Source: Arthrobacter sp. 9V
GTDB taxonomy: Bacteria > Actinomycetota > Actinomycetes > Actinomycetales > Micrococcaceae
Assembly (NCBI RefSeq): GCF_902506065.1
Contig: NZ_LR732912.1
Location: 342,529 to 406,528, forward strand
DNA: 64,000 nucleotides
Direction: 5' to 3'
Shown here: piece by piece, positions 62,168 through 64,000 of the stretch
Position numbering within the stretch: the stretch's first letter is position 1
Layout: each line of letters begins with the position of its first letter
Made by a program: the position numbers and the translations under genes
Notes under the pieces: model-generated
The model's database searches: none
Seen by the model: the letters and a program-made list of their open reading frames with translations, nothing else
Told to the model about the DNA's origin: nothing

Positions 62168-62298
62168 TTCTTGTTGCCCGTGGAGGGCTTGGCAGCTTCG
62201 GTGGCAGAAGACTCGGAAGCCCGCTTATCCGCGCGTTTTTCCTTGATGGATTTGCTGGATTTCTTCGATGCAGTTTGGCGCGGTGATTTGTCGCCCAT
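62164..62298 (-). CDS. Small Lys/Ser-rich basic protein (44 residues)
   Basis: A short gene with an excellent ribosome binding site (AAGGGAG 7 nt before ATG). The product starts MGDKSPRQTASKKSSKSIKE and continues with KRADKRASESSATEAAKPSTGNKK; it is almost all Lys, Ser, Ala and charged residues, so probably unstructured. Similar short MGDKSP... proteins are, to my memory, widespread in Micrococcaceae and other Actinobacteria without a known role. It overlaps the start of the carboxyethylornithine-synthase-like gene by 4 nt. Confidence 0.75.
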   Translation of the reverse strand: MGDKSPRQTASKKSSKSIKEKRADKRASESSATEAAKPSTGNKK

Positions 62299-62434
62299 GA
62301 TGGCTCCCTTAGAGCGGAGCCGCGATGGCTCCTGACTTCTGACGATACACCTCCCGGGAAGGCGCTGTGGCCCGAGTCACGGGGGCAGGGCCCTTTTGTC
62401 GGCGGCGAGGCGGCATTCGGTTTCGGAAAAGAAG

Positions 62435-62462
62435 AAACCCCGGATCGGAGGATCCGGGGTTT
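62435..62462 (-). terminator. Intrinsic terminator of tRNA-Gly
   Basis: 12-bp stem AAACCCCGGATC (62435-62446) and its complement (62451-62462) with GGAG loop, starting 4 nt beyond the tRNA CCA end. On the minus strand it is followed by TTCTTTTCC. Confidence 0.88.
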
Positions 62463-62465
62463 TCC

Positions 62466-62539
62466 TGGAGCGGGCGACGGGAATCGAACCCGCGTATCGA
62501 GCTTGGGAAGCTAGCGCTCTACCATTGAGCTACGCCCGC
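62466..62539 (-). tRNA. tRNA-Gly (anticodon CCC)
   Basis: A 74-nt cloverleaf with encoded CCA. Acceptor GCGGGCG pairs with CGCCCGC, D-arm GCTC/GAGC, anticodon loop TTCCCAA giving anticodon CCC (reads GGG), T-arm CGGGT-TCGATTC-CCGTC-like. The anticodon stem CTAGC/GCTCG has a T-C mismatch at the second pair (28:42). A strong intrinsic terminator follows. Confidence 0.93.
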
Positions 62540-62627
62540 ACTGCCTGGGAAAATTCCCCCGAGCGAGTCCTAGCTTAGCGCAGTTGCAGGACTCATCATG
62601 ACCGGCGCACCGCTGACAGCCGTTGAC

Positions 62628-64000
62628 CTATTTGAACAGCTTCATGCCATTCCATCCGTTGCCCACTTGACGCTGGGCACCCCAGACGCCGGCCCCCAAG
62701 GCGTAATCGACGAGGTAGCCGTCCACGGTTTGGGCAGTGATACTACGGGTGCCCGGACCGGACAAACCGAAGCTGGGTACCAGGGCTTTCATGGTCCCCC
62801 ACCCGGAACCAACAGCCACGGGCAGCCCCGAGAAGCCGCCACCGCCGTTGCCTGGATAGCTGAGCAGTTGCCCGGAGGGTGTGGTTGCAAGGATGTCGTT
62901 GGCGCCGTCGGCATTCCAATCGGCCATGGTCAGGCCCATGCCTGCCCAGCCAGTCCCAATATCCACCCGGTAGATCAATGCCCTGCCCAAGCTATTGGGG
63001 TAGTACCGCAGCCCGCCGTCCGGGAAATAGCCCACGACGCCCGGGAACCGCTCAGCCGCTGACCACTTGCCCACGGTAATGGTCATCTTGTCCCAGTCAC
63101 CGGTTCCCACCACGATCTGGGTGGAGAAAGCGCCCCCGGGCCAACCCGTAAACAAGCCCAAAGTGCCGTTATCCCATTGCGCCAGAATGTCGTAGACGCC
63201 ATCAGAATCCCAGTCCACTACGAAAGCCTGCTTCAAGCCCTGCCAGTTGGAGCCGATCACCGTGGGAACGCCGTAACCGCCACCACCGTGTGCGGGGTAA
63301 CGGAGGAGCCGACCGGAAGAGTCGGCAGCCACCAAGTCCGCGCCGGAAGTGATGCTCGCATAAGCGCTGGGGTTGCCCGCGAAGTACTGCTCCATAGTGG
63401 GGAAGCCCCGGCGTTTCATATCTGTGGCAAGATCCACACCCACGTAACGCAGATGCCATGGCTCATAGCTGTAGCCCGTGATGTTCGTATAGCCGTTGGG
63501 GTAGCGGAGTATGAAGCCGTACTTGTGCGCGTTGGCAGCCACCCAAAGGCCGGCAGCCGTATCCCCGAAACACGTGCTCAGACCGCAGGAACCGTTGGCG
63601 TTTCCCACATCCACGGCCAATCCGGTCTGATGCTCGCTATATCCCGGGCGCGCCGAAATGAGGTCCGCTTGGGCCTGGCCGTAGATGCTGACGTAATAGG
63701 AATAAACCTGTTGCTGCTGTGCGTAGGAGCGGTAGCCGCTCACCACAGCCAGCCCGCCCGTGCCGGCATCAGCCGCACCTTGGAACAGGCCATTGAGCCA
63801 TGCCGCAGCCTCTGCTCGGAGGTACTGGCCGGAGCCGCGGGCGTTGACCAGGTCGCCGGGGGCGTAGCTCACCGGGTTCAGGGGGCGGGATTTGTTGACC
63901 AGCACGGAGAGGCTCGCAGGGTCGCCCACAGGATCGACGCTCGGGAGGGGATTCGCCGCCGTGGGCACCGCGCCTCGAACGACGGCGGCCGACGCAGCCG
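62628..64000 (-). CDS. VanY-type D-alanyl-D-alanine carboxypeptidase with FG-GAP repeats (start outside window)
   Basis: At least 457 residues, open through the right edge; the visible beginning AASAAVVRGAVPTAANPLPSV looks like the end of a signal peptide region. An M15B peptidase domain follows: VVSGYRSYAQQQQVYSYYV, the zinc site RPGYSEHQTGLAVDVGN (His and Asp) and YEPWHLRYVG (third ligand His with catalytic Glu). The C-terminal half has FG-GAP/VCBS-like repeats (DWDSDGVYDILAQWDNG, DWNADGANDILATTPSGQLLSYPGNGGGG) as in the protein at 10737-11942. It should act on cell-wall peptides outside the cell. Confidence 0.9.
   Translation of the reverse strand, partial: AASAAVVRGAVPTAANPLPSVDPVGDPASLSVLVNKSRPLNPVSYAPGDLVNARGSGQYLRAEAAAWLNGLFQGAADAGTGGLAVVSGYRSYAQQQQVYSYYVSIYGQAQADLISARPGYSEHQTGLAVDVGNANGSCGLSTCFGDTAAGLWVAANAHKYGFILRYPNGYTNITGYSYEPWHLRYVGVDLATDMKRRGFPTMEQYFAGNPSAYASITSGADLVAADSSGRLLRYPAHGGGGYGVPTVIGSNWQGLKQAFVVDWDSDGVYDILAQWDNGTLGLFTGWPGGAFSTQIVVGTGDWDKMTITVGKWSAAERFPGVVGYFPDGGLRYYPNSLGRALIYRVDIGTGWAGMGLTMADWNADGANDILATTPSGQLLSYPGNGGGGFSGLPVAVGSGWGTMKALVPSFGLSGPGTRSITAQTVDGYLVDYALGAGVWGAQRQVGNGWNGMKLFK

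Noticed and set aside
62396..62578. 60-residue plus-strand reading frame ending ATGIEPAYRAWEASALPLSYAR...
   Set aside because: It is the antisense translation of tRNA-Gly and its terminator, a well-known annotation artefact.

Overview
The window is high-GC, densely coded DNA with ATG, GTG and TTG starts, AAGGAG-type ribosome binding sites and many 1-4 nt stop/start overlaps. Together with the gene content (actinobacterial xylose isomerase with a divergent ROK regulator, PanD, PucR, RhaI/RhaEW-type rhamnose genes, LacI-controlled sugar operons), this points to a soil actinobacterium of the Micrococcaceae, most likely Arthrobacter or Paenarthrobacter. That assignment is an inference from gene families; there is no rRNA in the window. 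I found no phage, transposase, CRISPR array or plasmid genes, so the stretch looks like chromosome specialised for nutrient scavenging.

Layout. 1-0.9 kb: the end of a HerA-like ATPase and a GNAT gene. 0.97-10.5 kb: an FAD/NAD(P)-binding protein diverges from an ABC amino-acid-type importer, three luciferase-like (LLM) flavin oxidoreductases and a DUF1684 protein. This set resembles the Bacillus ytm organosulfur/S-methylcysteine cluster. The NtaA/YtnJ-like monooxygenase carries an in-frame TGA. 10.7-15.8 kb: a secreted FG-GAP protein, GNAT, threonine dehydratase-like enzyme, a second substrate-binding lipoprotein and a YtmO-like LLM enzyme. 15.8-20.5 kb: PucR regulator diverging from methylmalonate/malonate-semialdehyde dehydrogenase and a class III aminotransferase (beta-alanine/omega-amino acid degradation). 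20.6-26 kb: a trehalose-phosphatase/GH15 fusion whose phosphatase active site is lost, an AEC transporter, and an ECF-like sigma/membrane protein pair. 26-31.8 kb: TetR, an epoxide-hydrolase-like enzyme, and an amine cluster (APC permease, MoaF-like, cupin, flavin monoamine oxidase).

31.9-49.1 kb is a sugar catabolic island: panD, then the L-rhamnose operon (rhaM-rhaI-rhaEW-rhaB) with divergent LacI, then aldose 1-epimerase with the L-arabinose operon (araB-araD-araA), then a LacI gene, and xylB and xylA with divergent ROK regulator. Each operon has a visible palindromic operator. 49.2-51.3 kb: YihY/BrkB membrane protein, small genes and a 5'-truncated globin remnant. 51.4-57.4 kb: a LacI-controlled cluster (Gfo/Idh/MocA dehydrogenase, DUF993 aldolase-like protein, two xylose-isomerase-like TIM barrels, esterase) for an unidentified sugar. 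57.9-64 kb: GNAT, LysR/MFS pair, a carboxyethylornithine-synthase-like dehydrogenase with a 44-residue upstream gene, tRNA-Gly(CCC), and a VanY-type peptidase with FG-GAP repeats that runs off the right edge.

Non-coding structure is notable. Five copies of a roughly 70-nt palindromic element sit directly behind stop codons (916, 13488, 23307, 38753, 43970), and a three-unit array of long hairpin-rich repeats fills 57.49-57.92 kb. Strong terminator hairpins and regulator palindromes are listed individually.
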